Position numbers and translations under genes: made by a program | Notes under the pieces: model-generated | Database searches by the model: none | What the model was told of the DNA's origin: nothing | The model's input: the letters and a program-made list of their open reading frames with translations, nothing else | From: an uncultured Cohaesibacter sp. | GTDB lineage: Bacteria > Pseudomonadota > Alphaproteobacteria > Rhizobiales > Cohaesibacteraceae | Reading direction: 5' to 3' | NCBI RefSeq assembly: GCF_963664735.1 | Contig: NZ_OY761553.1 | Coordinates: 2,433,303 to 2,497,302, forward strand | DNA: 64,000 nt | Shown: positions 43,333 through 51,660 of the stretch, piece after piece | How positions within the stretch are numbered: the first letter of the stretch is position 1 | Layout of the letters: every line of letters begins with the position of its first letter

Positions 43333-44529
43333 ATGTCTGAGACAAACAAAACCAAAACCGGTTATCGCGCAGCCACCGAAATGGTTCATGGCGGCGTCAT
43401 GCGTTCGCAGTGGGGGGAAACCTCTGAAGCGCTTTTCATGACGCAAGGGTATGTCTATGACAGTGCCGAAGCGCAAGAAGCCCGCTTTAACGGAGAAGAG
43501 CCGGGCTATGTCTATTCTCGCTATGCCAACCCAACGGTATCGATGTTTGAAAACCGCATGGCGCTGCTTGAAGGTGCAGAGGGCGCACGCGGAACTGCTT
43601 CAGGCATGGCTGCGGTCTCCTCGGCCATGCTTTCTTGTGTGAAAGCTGGCGATCATGTGGTGGCAGCAAGCGCGCTGTTCGGCTCATGCCTTTATATCGT
43701 GTCGGAATTGCTGCCCCGTTTTGGCGTTGAATGCACACTGGTGGACGGCACCAATCTTGAGGAATGGAAAGCGGCCATGCGTCCAAACACGCGGGCATGC
43801 TTCCTTGAAAGCCCGACCAATCCGGTGTTGTCCGTGATTGATATTGCAGGCGTTGCCGCCATCGCCCATGAAGCAGGGGCTAAACTGGTCGTCGACAATG
43901 TGTTTGCAACGGCGATGTGGCAGAGCCCGTTGGCGCTCGGCGCAGATGTTGTGATCTATTCGGCCACCAAGCATATCGATGGTCAGGGCCGATGTCTGGG
44001 CGGTATCGTACTTTCGACCGAGCAGTTCCTCGAAGAAGAATTCAAGGATATCCATCGCCACACCGGTCCGTCGCTGTCTCCTTTCAACGCATGGATCATG
44101 CTCAAGGGGCTGGAAACTTTCCCGCTACGCGTCAAGGAACAAACCCGCAGTGCTGGCGTTATTGCCGATCGTCTGGCCGAGCATAAGGCAATTGATCGCG
44201 TCTTCTATCCAGGCCGCGATGACCATCCCCAGGCCGAGGTTTGCAAAAGGCAGATGCGGGGCGGTTCGACCATGGTGGCGCTCAATGTTGCCGGTGGCAA
44301 GGAAAAGGCCTTCCAGCTTGAGAATGCGCTCAAGATCATCAAAATCTCCAACAATCTGGGCGATGCCAAGAGCCTGATCACCCATCCGGCCACCACGACG
44401 CACCAGCGCCTTAATGACGATCAACTGGCAGCCGCTGGCATCGGACAGGGTACCTTGCGTTTCTCGGTTGGTCTGGAAGATGTGGAAGATCTCTGGGAAG
44501 ATTTCGAGCAGGCATTGGCCAGCCTTTGA
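43333..44529 (+). CDS. metZ: O-succinylhomoserine sulfhydrylase
   Basis: A 398-residue PLP enzyme of the Cys/Met metabolism family. The PLP lysine is Lys213 in SATKHIDGQG. The cofactor-binding stretch is GTASGMAAVSSAM, substrate-phosphate region residues are YVYSRYANPT, and LESPTNPVL and LVVDNVFATAMWQSPLALGADVV are family hallmarks. It makes homocysteine from O-succinylhomoserine and sulfide. The SAM-II riboswitch in its leader would lower expression when SAM is plentiful. A hairpin with T tract follows the stop. Confidence 0.92.
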   Translation: MSETNKTKTGYRAATEMVHGGVMRSQWGETSEALFMTQGYVYDSAEAQEARFNGEEPGYVYSRYANPTVSMFENRMALLEGAEGARGTASGMAAVSSAMLSCVKAGDHVVAASALFGSCLYIVSELLPRFGVECTLVDGTNLEEWKAAMRPNTRACFLESPTNPVLSVIDIAGVAAIAHEAGAKLVVDNVFATAMWQSPLALGADVVIYSATKHIDGQGRCLGGIVLSTEQFLEEEFKDIHRHTGPSLSPFNAWIMLKGLETFPLRVKEQTRSAGVIADRLAEHKAIDRVFYPGRDDHPQAEVCKRQMRGGSTMVALNVAGGKEKAFQLENALKIIKISNNLGDAKSLITHPATTTHQRLNDDQLAAAGIGQGTLRFSVGLEDVEDLWEDFEQALASL

Positions 44530-44557
44530 TCTCAGAGCAAAACCGATTGAAAATCTT

Positions 44558-44588
44558 CAGGGGCGCATTTGCAAAAGTGCCCCTGTTT
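44558..44588 (+). terminator. Terminator of metZ
   Basis: A 9-bp stem (44558-44566/44577-44585, one G-T) with a 10-nt loop, followed by TTTG, 29 nt after the metZ stop. Confidence 0.65.
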
Positions 44589-44627
44589 GCCTTGATGCAA
44601 GCCCCATTCCTCGACTAGACTGGGGCC

Positions 44628-45092
44628 ATGACGTCCATAAGGCAAAGCGAAATGTCCCAAGAATCCTCCTTAGAAAAACACCCCACCATTCCCTATGACA
44701 TGCCAATCGACGTAGACGCGTCCGATATCGACATGATGGGTCACGTGAACAATACCATCTATTTGAAGTGGGTGCAGGAAGCTGCAACAGAGCACTGGGA
44801 CGCAATTGCCGATAAGGATGACCATGCTTCAATGTTCTGGCTCATCACCCGCCATGAAATTGACTATAAGCGTCCGGCCTTCGAAGGGGATCAACTCATC
44901 GCCCGCACATGGGTCGGTTATTTCGAACACCATAAATGCGAGCGCTTCACCGAAATCATCCGTGTGAGTGACGAGCGCATTCTGGCCAGCGTCAGAACCG
45001 TCTGGTGCCCGGTCAGTCAGGAAACAAAGCGAACGTTGCGCCTCACTGAAGAACAGATCAGCCGTTATTCCAAGGGGCGCAAGCCTGTCTGA
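44628..45092 (+). CDS. Acyl-CoA thioesterase (4HBT hotdog fold)
   Basis: A 154-residue single-hotdog-domain protein. The start of the fold has the 4HBT-like DASDIDMMGHVNNTIYLKWVQEA with the catalytic-type Asp in the usual position (xDxxGHVNNxxY). The remaining strands include HEIDYKRPAFEGDQLIARTWVG. It hydrolyses acyl-CoA thioesters, chain length unknown. Two starts are possible, ATG 44628 (behind TGGGG) and ATG 44652; the longer was kept. Confidence 0.85.
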   Translation: MTSIRQSEMSQESSLEKHPTIPYDMPIDVDASDIDMMGHVNNTIYLKWVQEAATEHWDAIADKDDHASMFWLITRHEIDYKRPAFEGDQLIARTWVGYFEHHKCERFTEIIRVSDERILASVRTVWCPVSQETKRTLRLTEEQISRYSKGRKPV

Positions 45093-45154
45093 CAGACCGC
45101 GTGACTAACTGATCGAGACGATCGAGACGCCTAAATCTTCTGCCAATCGGACAA

Positions 45155-45188
45155 GATGTCCGGGCAGTTGCCTCCCTGCCCGGACGTC
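45155..45188. terminator. Hairpin between convergent genes
   Basis: A 13-bp stem (45155-45167/45176-45188, one G-T) with an 8-nt loop, between the end of the thioesterase gene and the end of the leftward small gene. No T tract, but the position between convergent ends suggests a shared terminator. Confidence 0.55.
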
Positions 45189-45206
45189 AACCGCCGCTTG
45201 TCTGGT

Positions 45207-45398
45207 TTATTTTTTGGGCGGCACCAGTGCGCAAAAGGCTCCACTGGCAGCTTCATCGGAGCCAAGCATGATGGCTGCTGGTGCCCGATATGGATTAAGA
45301 GGCTTGCTTGTTTGCAGATCAAAGATCAGCAGCGCAGCAAGAGCCAAGAGGGTTGCAGAGGCAGGCAAAGCCCGGCTAGAGAAAAACCCGTTCATCAT
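45207..45398 (-). CDS. Small single-helix membrane protein, 63 residues
   Basis: Begins MMNGFFSSRALPASATLLAL with one helix (about 13-28) and a short polar tail ending PPKK. Its ATG shares bases with the stop of the YeeE/YedE gene (TAATGATG) behind GGAGGG inside that gene, so it is clearly translationally coupled. It is the third gene of the rhodanese/YeeE-YedE operon. I do not recognise a family; an accessory role in sulfur transport is suggested only by position. Confidence 0.6.
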   Translation of the reverse strand: MMNGFFSSRALPASATLLALAALLIFDLQTSKPLNPYRAPAAIMLGSDEAASGAFCALVPPKK

Positions 45399-46525
45399 TA
45401 TCCCTCCAATCCCAGAGGTTTACGCAGGCGAATGCCAACCCAGGCTCCGGCAAAGGCAGCAATGAACCATGCCCAGCCATGCAGACTGCCGGTCGAGATG
45501 CCCGAGAAAAAGGCTCCAACATTACAGCCCAGCGCAAGCCGGGACGAATAGCCGAGCAGGAAACCGGCAACAATGGCTGCAATCCATGCCCGCGCCGGTA
45601 GGGAAGGAATCTTGGCCTTGAGGCCAGATCGCCAGACAGCCACGATGAAGGCGCCGAGTATGATGCCAAGGTCCGTCAGCGAGGTGTAATCAGTCAGCAA
45701 GCTTGCACCGAGCCGCTCCTGATGCACGGCATTTGCCCAATAGGGTGAGGCGGAAAGATCTGCACCAAGGGCGGTGGTGACTTTTGCACCCCAGAGCCCG
45801 AGACCATAGACGACTCCCCACGGTTGGCCCGCAACAACGAAATTGGCAACCGCCAACCCTGCTAACAGGAGTGCTGCGACAAGCAGACGTCGTGGTATGG
45901 CCCGAGCCTGTTTCGGTGCCAGGACCAGAGCAAAGACACCGACTACCAACAGCCCTGCAAGCGTCACCAGAAGCCCTGCGTCACCCTTCAGCACAATGAG
46001 CGGCAACTGTCCCAATTCAGTCCACCACATGAGATGGTAGGAACCGGCAAAAGCGCCGATGATGAAGAAGGGCAGAGCGACAACGCTCACCGGATTGCCC
46101 GAGCCAGCATTGACCAATGTGCCAGAACCACAGCCAAGCACGAGCTGCATGGCGGCACCAAAGACAAAGGCTCCGCCAACCATGGCCCAGCCAATGGCGG
46201 CGTGCGCCCCGATCAATTCGGGATGATCACCCGACAGCAGCGGAAAGGCAACAATGGCCACCAGGGCAATGGCGAGAAGCTGCGCAATCAGACCAGCAGG
46301 CTCGCGGCGAAGAATCATCGCTCGCCAAGGGCCCGCAAAGCCGAAGCGCAAGCCTTCAAGCGTAAGGCCAAAGCCGATCCCGATCGCCAGCAACAAGCCA
46401 TAGCGCACGCCAGCAGCAGCAGTCAGAGACAAAACGGCAGCGAGGGTGATGCCAATCAGGACTGTTCTCGTGAAATAGCGAGACCCCTTTGAAGGGGTCT
46501 CTATGGATGCACCGATATCTGTCAC
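45398..46525 (-). CDS. YeeE/YedE-family membrane transporter (thiosulfate-uptake type)
   Basis: A 375-residue protein with about ten membrane helices and the duplicated YeeE/YedE motif. The first repeat has FGAAMQLVLGCGSGTLVNAGSG and the second has GYSSRLALGCNVGAFFSGISTGSLHGW. The Cys in each is the residue known in TsuA to pass thiosulfate through the channel. It probably imports thiosulfate or a similar sulfur compound. It lies 5 bp downstream of a periplasmic rhodanese gene, which is consistent with thiosulfate handling on both sides of the membrane. Confidence 0.87.
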   Translation of the reverse strand: MTDIGASIETPSKGSRYFTRTVLIGITLAAVLSLTAAAGVRYGLLLAIGIGFGLTLEGLRFGFAGPWRAMILRREPAGLIAQLLAIALVAIVAFPLLSGDHPELIGAHAAIGWAMVGGAFVFGAAMQLVLGCGSGTLVNAGSGNPVSVVALPFFIIGAFAGSYHLMWWTELGQLPLIVLKGDAGLLVTLAGLLVVGVFALVLAPKQARAIPRRLLVAALLLAGLAVANFVVAGQPWGVVYGLGLWGAKVTTALGADLSASPYWANAVHQERLGASLLTDYTSLTDLGIILGAFIVAVWRSGLKAKIPSLPARAWIAAIVAGFLLGYSSRLALGCNVGAFFSGISTGSLHGWAWFIAAFAGAWVGIRLRKPLGLEG

Positions 46526-46530
46526 TGGGA

Positions 46531-47475
46531 TTATCCGCCGGTTACCTGTTTGATCAGTGTCTTGACGAGGCCGGGGGTGTTGGCCAGTTCATAGCCTGCG
46601 TTGGAGTAGCCAACCATCGATTCCGGATAGAGCTTCACATTGTCCAGCTCGGCCAGTTCGGAAAGCGCGAACCAGTTGGTCGCGGCCCAGTGGCCTGTGT
46701 TGCAGAAGCTGACGAGTTCTTCGCCGCCGTTAAAGCCCGCCTTGCTGGCAAGATCCTTGACCTTGGCCGCATCGGCAATCACAGGCTTGTTGTCAAACCA
46801 GCTGGAATGCACGAAATATTCAGATTGCGGCAGAGTACCCGGTTTGGCTGCTGCCGGATGCTTTTTCTCACCCTTCCAGAATTCTTCAGGGCGTGCATCG
46901 ACGAGCCGTGCTTTCTCTTCACCATTGACGATTTTAAGAATTTCTTCGCGAGAAGCCGTCCATTTGTCAGAGAAGCTGACATCGATGGTGGTCTTTTGGG
47001 GGGTAACAGCACCGGTTTCCAGAGCAAGCCCCTGCTCCTGCCATGTATTCAGACCACCATTGAGAATTGAAATATCGGTGAAGCCTGCAGACTTGAGGGT
47101 CCAGTAGACACGCGCTGCCGCGCCGAAATCAGTGATCGTCTCTCCACCATAAGCGATAACTGTGGCGCGATCTTTGTTCGCACCGATGTCGCCGAGCACT
47201 TTTTCAAGATGCTCTTGCGTAACCAACTGGCCCGGATTTTCCTTTGGACCACGAAACAGTCCGTATGGCGCATTGACCGACCCTGCAATATGGCCTTGAT
47301 CGAACAGGCTGGCCCCATCTGCATTGTTGCCACGAATATCGATGATCAGCGGCTGTTCAGAACCGGAGGCTGCATTAAGCTCCTGTGGCGTTACCAATGG
47401 TCCGAAGGTGGCGGCAAAAGTCGGGGTCGCAAAAAGACCGAAAGCAACGAACGCCTGAGAAAGAAGTTTCTTCAT
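46531..47475 (-). CDS. Periplasmic thiosulfate sulfurtransferase (tandem rhodanese)
   Basis: A 314-residue protein with a signal peptide (KKLLSQAFVAFGLFATPTFA). Two rhodanese domains follow (about 28-155 and 165-305). The second has the active-site loop SFCNTGHWAATNWF with the catalytic Cys. In the first the corresponding loop (VIAYGGETITDFGA) has no Cys, as in many tandem rhodaneses, so it is non-catalytic. It would transfer sulfur from thiosulfate in the periplasm. It is the first gene of a three-gene operon with the YeeE/YedE transporter and the small protein. No regulator is adjacent. Confidence 0.87.
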   Translation of the reverse strand: MKKLLSQAFVAFGLFATPTFAATFGPLVTPQELNAASGSEQPLIIDIRGNNADGASLFDQGHIAGSVNAPYGLFRGPKENPGQLVTQEHLEKVLGDIGANKDRATVIAYGGETITDFGAAARVYWTLKSAGFTDISILNGGLNTWQEQGLALETGAVTPQKTTIDVSFSDKWTASREEILKIVNGEEKARLVDARPEEFWKGEKKHPAAAKPGTLPQSEYFVHSSWFDNKPVIADAAKVKDLASKAGFNGGEELVSFCNTGHWAATNWFALSELAELDNVKLYPESMVGYSNAGYELANTPGLVKTLIKQVTGG

Positions 47476-47841
47476 TTATGTCTCCATATGAGGCAAATTG
47501 GGTCAATTCGTTCCGTCAGCTCTAAAGGGTTGGTAAGGCCGGGCTGGGCGAATTGTCTTTGTTAAGTGTTTCTTGTTTGGTTCTTGTTTTCTGGCCAATC
47601 ATGGCTTGTCGTGCCTGAAGTGGCTTGCTGTCACTGGCCATATTGTCAATTTCCGAGGCCAGTTTTCAAGAAAGATGATCTCAAAGTTCATTTTTAAATG
47701 AGAAAATCTTCCCACTCCGTCAGCCTCCCATAAAACGAACTTGCTCTCCTTCTTGCACACCCCCAATTTTGAGAAATTTCTTTTCAGGCAAAGCCTCTAT
47801 TCTTTGATATGGAAAACAGAACTTCCGCAAAGGAGAATTGC
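47476..47841. other. Divergent intergenic region, rhodanese and VOC genes
   Basis: About 366 bases, T-rich near 47560-47600, with no coding frame of interest. Promoters for both directions are expected; I could not define a clear pair or a repeat that would serve as an operator. Confidence 0.4.
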
Positions 47842-48270
47842 ATGGAACCGCGTATTTCATTGGCGACACTTGGTGTCACGGATCTGGAAAGCTCTGTTCG
47901 CTTTTATCGCGATGGCCTTGGTTGGACCACTCGCTATCAGGCAGGCGATGGCGTTGCATTTTTCAAGATGATGGGAACGGTTCTGGCTCTTTACCCTATC
48001 GACAAGCTGGCTGAAGAAATTCCCGATGAGGATTTCAGACCCAAAGCTGGAGCCTGTGGCATAACGCTAGCTCATAATTGCCGCGAGAAGCAGGAGGTTG
48101 ACGAGGCGCTCGAACTGGCAAAGAAGGCCGGTGCAAAAATCAAAAAGCCCGCACAAGATACCTTCTGGGGTGGATATAGTGGCTATTTTGCGGATCCGGA
48201 CGGCTATCTGTGGGAAGTGGCTTGGGGGGCATTCCCCATCGGAGATTACGGTCATCTCGTTTTGCCCTAA
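47842..48270 (+). CDS. VOC/glyoxalase-like protein
   Basis: A 142-residue protein of two betaalphabetabetabeta modules (VOC fold): ISLATLGVTDLESSVRFYRDGLGW, then FFKMMGTVLALYPIDKLA, and GGYSGYFADPDGYLWEVAWGAFP near the end. ADPDGYLWEV is the typical second-module end, where a metal-ligand Glu sits. The ATG at 47842 follows AAAGGAGAATTGC. The function within this large superfamily (resistance, dioxygenase, lyase) cannot be told. It converges with the next gene. Confidence 0.78.
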   Translation: MEPRISLATLGVTDLESSVRFYRDGLGWTTRYQAGDGVAFFKMMGTVLALYPIDKLAEEIPDEDFRPKAGACGITLAHNCREKQEVDEALELAKKAGAKIKKPAQDTFWGGYSGYFADPDGYLWEVAWGAFPIGDYGHLVLP

Positions 48271-48290
48271 CCGCTTCGATAGAATAGATG

Positions 48291-48914
48291 CTATCCCTTT
48301 GCGTCCGCGTCACTAAAAAGCTCTTTTGCCAGAAAGATTCGAGAAACCGTTGTAATCGCCGTAATGGCAGCAAAGCTGTAGGCAACAACCGCGAACCAAT
48401 CAGGAATGAGGCAGAATAGAGCAAAGACCGCGTAGGTTTCCCCCGCTTCAGCCAAGCCGCCAGTGAAATAGAGCGACTTCGAACCGTGACTCTGCGTTGA
48501 AATCCCCCGCTTCTCGGCCATGATCGCGAAAGCAAGAAAACTGGCGCCGTTGGCATAGAAAACCATTAAAAGCACTGCCGCAGGCACTGCATTTTCAGGC
48601 CGCGCCAGAGCGAAGGCCAGCGGCACCAGACCATAGAAAATAAAGTCGAAGACAATATCGAGATAGCCACCAAGATCGGTTTTCTCTCCGGCTCGCGCCA
48701 CAGCTCCGTCCAGACCATCCATCAAACGGCTGAGGGCGATAAAAAGCAGCCCCCAAAAATACAACTCAAAGGCGATTAGAAGACCAGAGACACATCCCAA
48801 CACAAGCCCAAGCACAGTCAACTGATTGGCTGTGCCCCCCAGATTATGAAGTCTTTTACCAATATATCCGATCGCAGGATCTATAAGCCGTCTTATTTTT
48901 GCATCCAACATCAA
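48291..48914 (-). CDS. CDP-alcohol phosphatidyltransferase
   Basis: A 207-residue, about six-helix enzyme with the family motif DGLDGAVARAGEKTDLGGYLDIVFD (DG-x2-DGxxAR-x8-G-x3-D-x3-D), whose aspartates bind the metal and CDP-diacylglycerol. It joins an alcohol to a phosphatidyl group in membrane phospholipid synthesis. The acceptor (glycerol-phosphate, inositol, choline or other) is not evident, and the protein is shorter than PgsA-like annotated members by little. The C-terminal end is VSRIFLAKELFSDADAKG. Confidence 0.83.
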   Translation of the reverse strand: MMLDAKIRRLIDPAIGYIGKRLHNLGGTANQLTVLGLVLGCVSGLLIAFELYFWGLLFIALSRLMDGLDGAVARAGEKTDLGGYLDIVFDFIFYGLVPLAFALARPENAVPAAVLLMVFYANGASFLAFAIMAEKRGISTQSHGSKSLYFTGGLAEAGETYAVFALFCLIPDWFAVVAYSFAAITAITTVSRIFLAKELFSDADAKG

Positions 48915-49198
48915 AGTGATTCCACAGTTTCATTTAATATTGAGACAATCATATTGGTTTGTCCTAATCAGTATTGGTAACCCGATTTACCCTGTGGACC
49001 GAACAATTGACAATACAAATTCGAGCACGGTTTCGTTACAATGTGTTTGAATAATTTATAATATTCTGGTTATAACTTAACTATGCAATTACTGTAAATT
49101 GTTCGGGAAATTTACAAGATAGCATGACCTTGTTTCTATTTGGCAGACTGACCGCCTGTCACAGCATTGTTAGTCGTCCACCTTAGCATGAGGACAAA

Positions 49199-49597
49199 GT
49201 GCAGAAATACACAGCAATAACGGGGTCAATTCAAGTCATGGTTGTGCCAGAGTATCAACCGGACCAATCGACACCAGACAGAGGACAGCATGTTTGGACC
49301 TATCATGTTGAAATCTGCAATTTTGGGCCATGTGACATTCGACTTCAGGCTCGCCATTGGCGCATCGTAGATGCCCAAGGGCGTGTTCATGAAGTTCATG
49401 GCCAAGGCGTGGTAGGGGAACGCCCTCTCATCGGGTCTGGAAACAGTTTTAAATATAGCTCAGGATGTCCGTTGGATAGTGAAAGCGGTTTCATGTCCGG
49501 TCATTATGAAATGACGATGAAAGATGGCTCCACTATGGAAGTGACCATTCCGACTTTTTCGCTAGACATTCCAGACACAGAGAAAGTCCTGAACTGA
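49199..49597 (+). CDS. apaG: ApaG-domain protein
   Basis: A 132-residue all-beta protein of the ApaG/DUF525 family. Characteristic segments are YQPDQSTPDRGQHVWTYHVEICNFG, LQARHWRIVDAQGRVHEVHGQGVVGERP and the end MEVTIPTFSLDIP. It starts with GTG at 49199 behind TGAGGACAAA; an ATG 11 bases upstream is out of frame. ApaG has a fibronectin-like fold and has been linked to Co/Mg resistance in enterobacteria, with uncertain mechanism. No neighbour points to a specific role. Confidence 0.9.
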   Translation: MQKYTAITGSIQVMVVPEYQPDQSTPDRGQHVWTYHVEICNFGPCDIRLQARHWRIVDAQGRVHEVHGQGVVGERPLIGSGNSFKYSSGCPLDSESGFMSGHYEMTMKDGSTMEVTIPTFSLDIPDTEKVLN

Positions 49598-50071
49598 CAG
49601 CTGCGTCAGCAAGCTCTTTCCAGTTTTTTCAATATCGACATGGGGTTTCGCGCTTGGCCAGAGTATCAAACAATGGTTTGGCGTGAACCTTCCTTGGGTT
49701 TATTGCAGATATCAACAGCATTCTTGCAAAACCCAAGCTTGAGCTACTCGGAAACTTACGCTCTTCAATTCAAGCAAGGCAGATCAGGAACATTCTTGTT
49801 AAACGCCTAGCAATTAAGGATAAATTCGTATCATTTATCCCGCTAGCTTATCGGGATTGGCACCCCTGTCCAACTGCCTCTCTCGAATTTACCAATTATC
49901 CCTATTGAAACTTCACGAAGATTATTCATTTTCTTTTCGAATTCAAATCGGCATCATTCAAACGCTCTTCTGTTGTAAAATAGTTGCTTTCTTTTGGCAG
50001 AGTGCAGGCGGTTGCGCCTAGCGCCTTTCCTATGCATCGGCATTTATTGTTTAAAACTGGAATTCTCAGAT
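49598..50071. other. Intergenic region upstream of phoR
   Basis: About 470 bases without a gene. A hairpin ATCCCG/CGGGAT with a 9-nt loop lies near 49838-49858 and may end apaG transcription, although no T tract follows. Further right the sequence is AT-rich. No Pho-box was found here, so phoR may not be in the pstS promoter's control. Confidence 0.4.
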
Positions 50072-51412
50072 ATGGCTCCTGACAAGCGCAAATCCGGCCT
50101 TAGAACTTCCGCAGATCTAGATCGCCTGATAGGCGGAGGCCCGTTAAGTCGACTATTCACTGCGCGCTGGACTTTGCTGATCTCGGCGATCGGCCTTATC
50201 TGGATTGCGGTTCAAGACGAGGGCGAAATGTGGCGCGCAGGCGTTGTCTTTATCGGCATCATTTTGGCAACGATGTTTTTCCCTCGCAGAAGAAAAGTCA
50301 CTCGGCTCAAAGCGCGGGTTGAAGCCAGAAGACGGGCGATCGTGCCCGATGTTCATATGCGTAAACTGGCAGCAGCGCTGCCAGATCCCTGCTTCATTCT
50401 CGACCGTAGAGGGATCGTTCGCTTTGCCAACAAGCCCGGTTCCACCATTTTCGGCAATCTCAAGGAAGGCGATCCGCTGTCATTCCGCATCAGACAGCCG
50501 GACATGCTCGCTGCCCTCGACAATGTTCTGGATGGTGGCCCGATCGAGAAAGTCGACTATACGCTTAAAAGCCATAGTGAACGATTTTATGAAACCTGGG
50601 TTACACCGATCCACATGAACACCGACAGCAAGGCAGGTGAGCGGCCCGAATTCATTCTCATGCTTCTACATGACCAGACAGAGCAGAAGAATATCGCCCG
50701 CATGCGGGCTGACTTTGTTGCGAACGCCAGTCACGAGTTGCGCACGCCCTTGGCGTCAGTCATCGGATTTATCGAGACATTGCAGGGCCCGGCAAAAGAT
50801 GACAGCGTTGCGCGGGATCGCTTCCTGAGCATCATGCTGGATCAATCCGAGCGGATGTCTCGTCTGGTTTCGGATCTGTTGTCCCTGTCACGAATCGAAA
50901 TGCGCGCCCATGTCTTGCCGGACACCAAAGTAGATCTTTCCAAGATCATGTGTCATGTGGTGGACAGCCTGTCTCCGCTGGCAGAAGATCTCGACGTCAC
51001 CATAAACAAGAAAGATCTTGAAGACGATCTGTGGGTTGCTGGAGATCGGGACGAGTTGGTTCAGGTCTTTGAAAATTTGGTCGAAAACGCGATCAAATAT
51101 GGCAAAAGCGGCAAGAAAATCGACATCAGCTACAGCAATATTGCCGATCCGGCGGACGATACCGCTTATCATGTGCTGTCAGTCAAGGATTACGGCCCGG
51201 GTATATCGCAAGAACATCTTCCGCGCCTGACTGAGCGGTTCTACCGCGTCGACGTTGCCTCATCCAGAGAGCAGAAGGGCACAGGCCTCGGCCTTGCCAT
51301 TGTGAAACATATCCTCACCAGACATCGCGGACGATTGCTCGTGGAGAGCCAACCCGGAGAGGGAGCCACGTTTCAGGTGCGTCTTCCCGTCAGCAAATCT
51401 GACAGTTTGTGA
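50072..51412 (+). CDS. phoR: Phosphate-regulon sensor histidine kinase PhoR
   Basis: A 446-residue kinase. One or two helices are at about residues 28-70 (RWTLLISAIGLIWIAV and GVVFIGIILATMFF), then a short cytoplasmic PAS domain (about 95-200). The HisKA phosphorylation site is His221 in SHELRTPLASVIGFIETLQ. The ATPase boxes are N (ENAIKY), G1 (DYGPGI), F (ERFYRV) and G2 (GTGLGLAIVKH). Together with PhoB (57627) and the Pst system lying between, it senses phosphate limitation through PhoU/Pst. The ATG at 50072 was chosen over a longer frame that lacks a ribosome site. Confidence 0.92.
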   Translation: MAPDKRKSGLRTSADLDRLIGGGPLSRLFTARWTLLISAIGLIWIAVQDEGEMWRAGVVFIGIILATMFFPRRRKVTRLKARVEARRRAIVPDVHMRKLAAALPDPCFILDRRGIVRFANKPGSTIFGNLKEGDPLSFRIRQPDMLAALDNVLDGGPIEKVDYTLKSHSERFYETWVTPIHMNTDSKAGERPEFILMLLHDQTEQKNIARMRADFVANASHELRTPLASVIGFIETLQGPAKDDSVARDRFLSIMLDQSERMSRLVSDLLSLSRIEMRAHVLPDTKVDLSKIMCHVVDSLSPLAEDLDVTINKKDLEDDLWVAGDRDELVQVFENLVENAIKYGKSGKKIDISYSNIADPADDTAYHVLSVKDYGPGISQEHLPRLTERFYRVDVASSREQKGTGLGLAIVKHILTRHRGRLLVESQPGEGATFQVRLPVSKSDSL

Positions 51413-51462
51413 CACATACATGAAAGCTGAAAAAAATCCGCAATAAATTCAGCCTTTTAAAG

Positions 51463-51495
51463 TGTCATAAAACTGAAATGTAGATGTCATATACC
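51463..51495 (+). promoter_or_regulatory. Pho-box: three 11-bp direct repeats upstream of pstS
   Basis: TGTCATAAAAC, TGAAATGTAGA and TGTCATATACC follow one another at exact 11-bp spacing (51463, 51474 and 51485), matching the tandem half-sites PhoB binds. The first two form a classical 18-bp Pho box GTGTCATAAAACTGAAAT. GATAGT at 51510-51515 is a candidate -10 at the right distance. It lies 166 bp from the pstS start. Confidence 0.85.
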
Positions 51496-51660
51496 CATCA
51501 CATCTGAGCGATAGTTTCGCGCTTGTCCCGGCCACCCGGACATCATGCTTGCGCAGTTTTGGCGCAAGTCCTTTTCGGGAAGGCTGGCATATTCGTGAGC
51601 GCATCTTAAAGACCAATTGTGTGGTTTGTCGCTCTAAAAACTGACTTATGGAGAGGTCAA

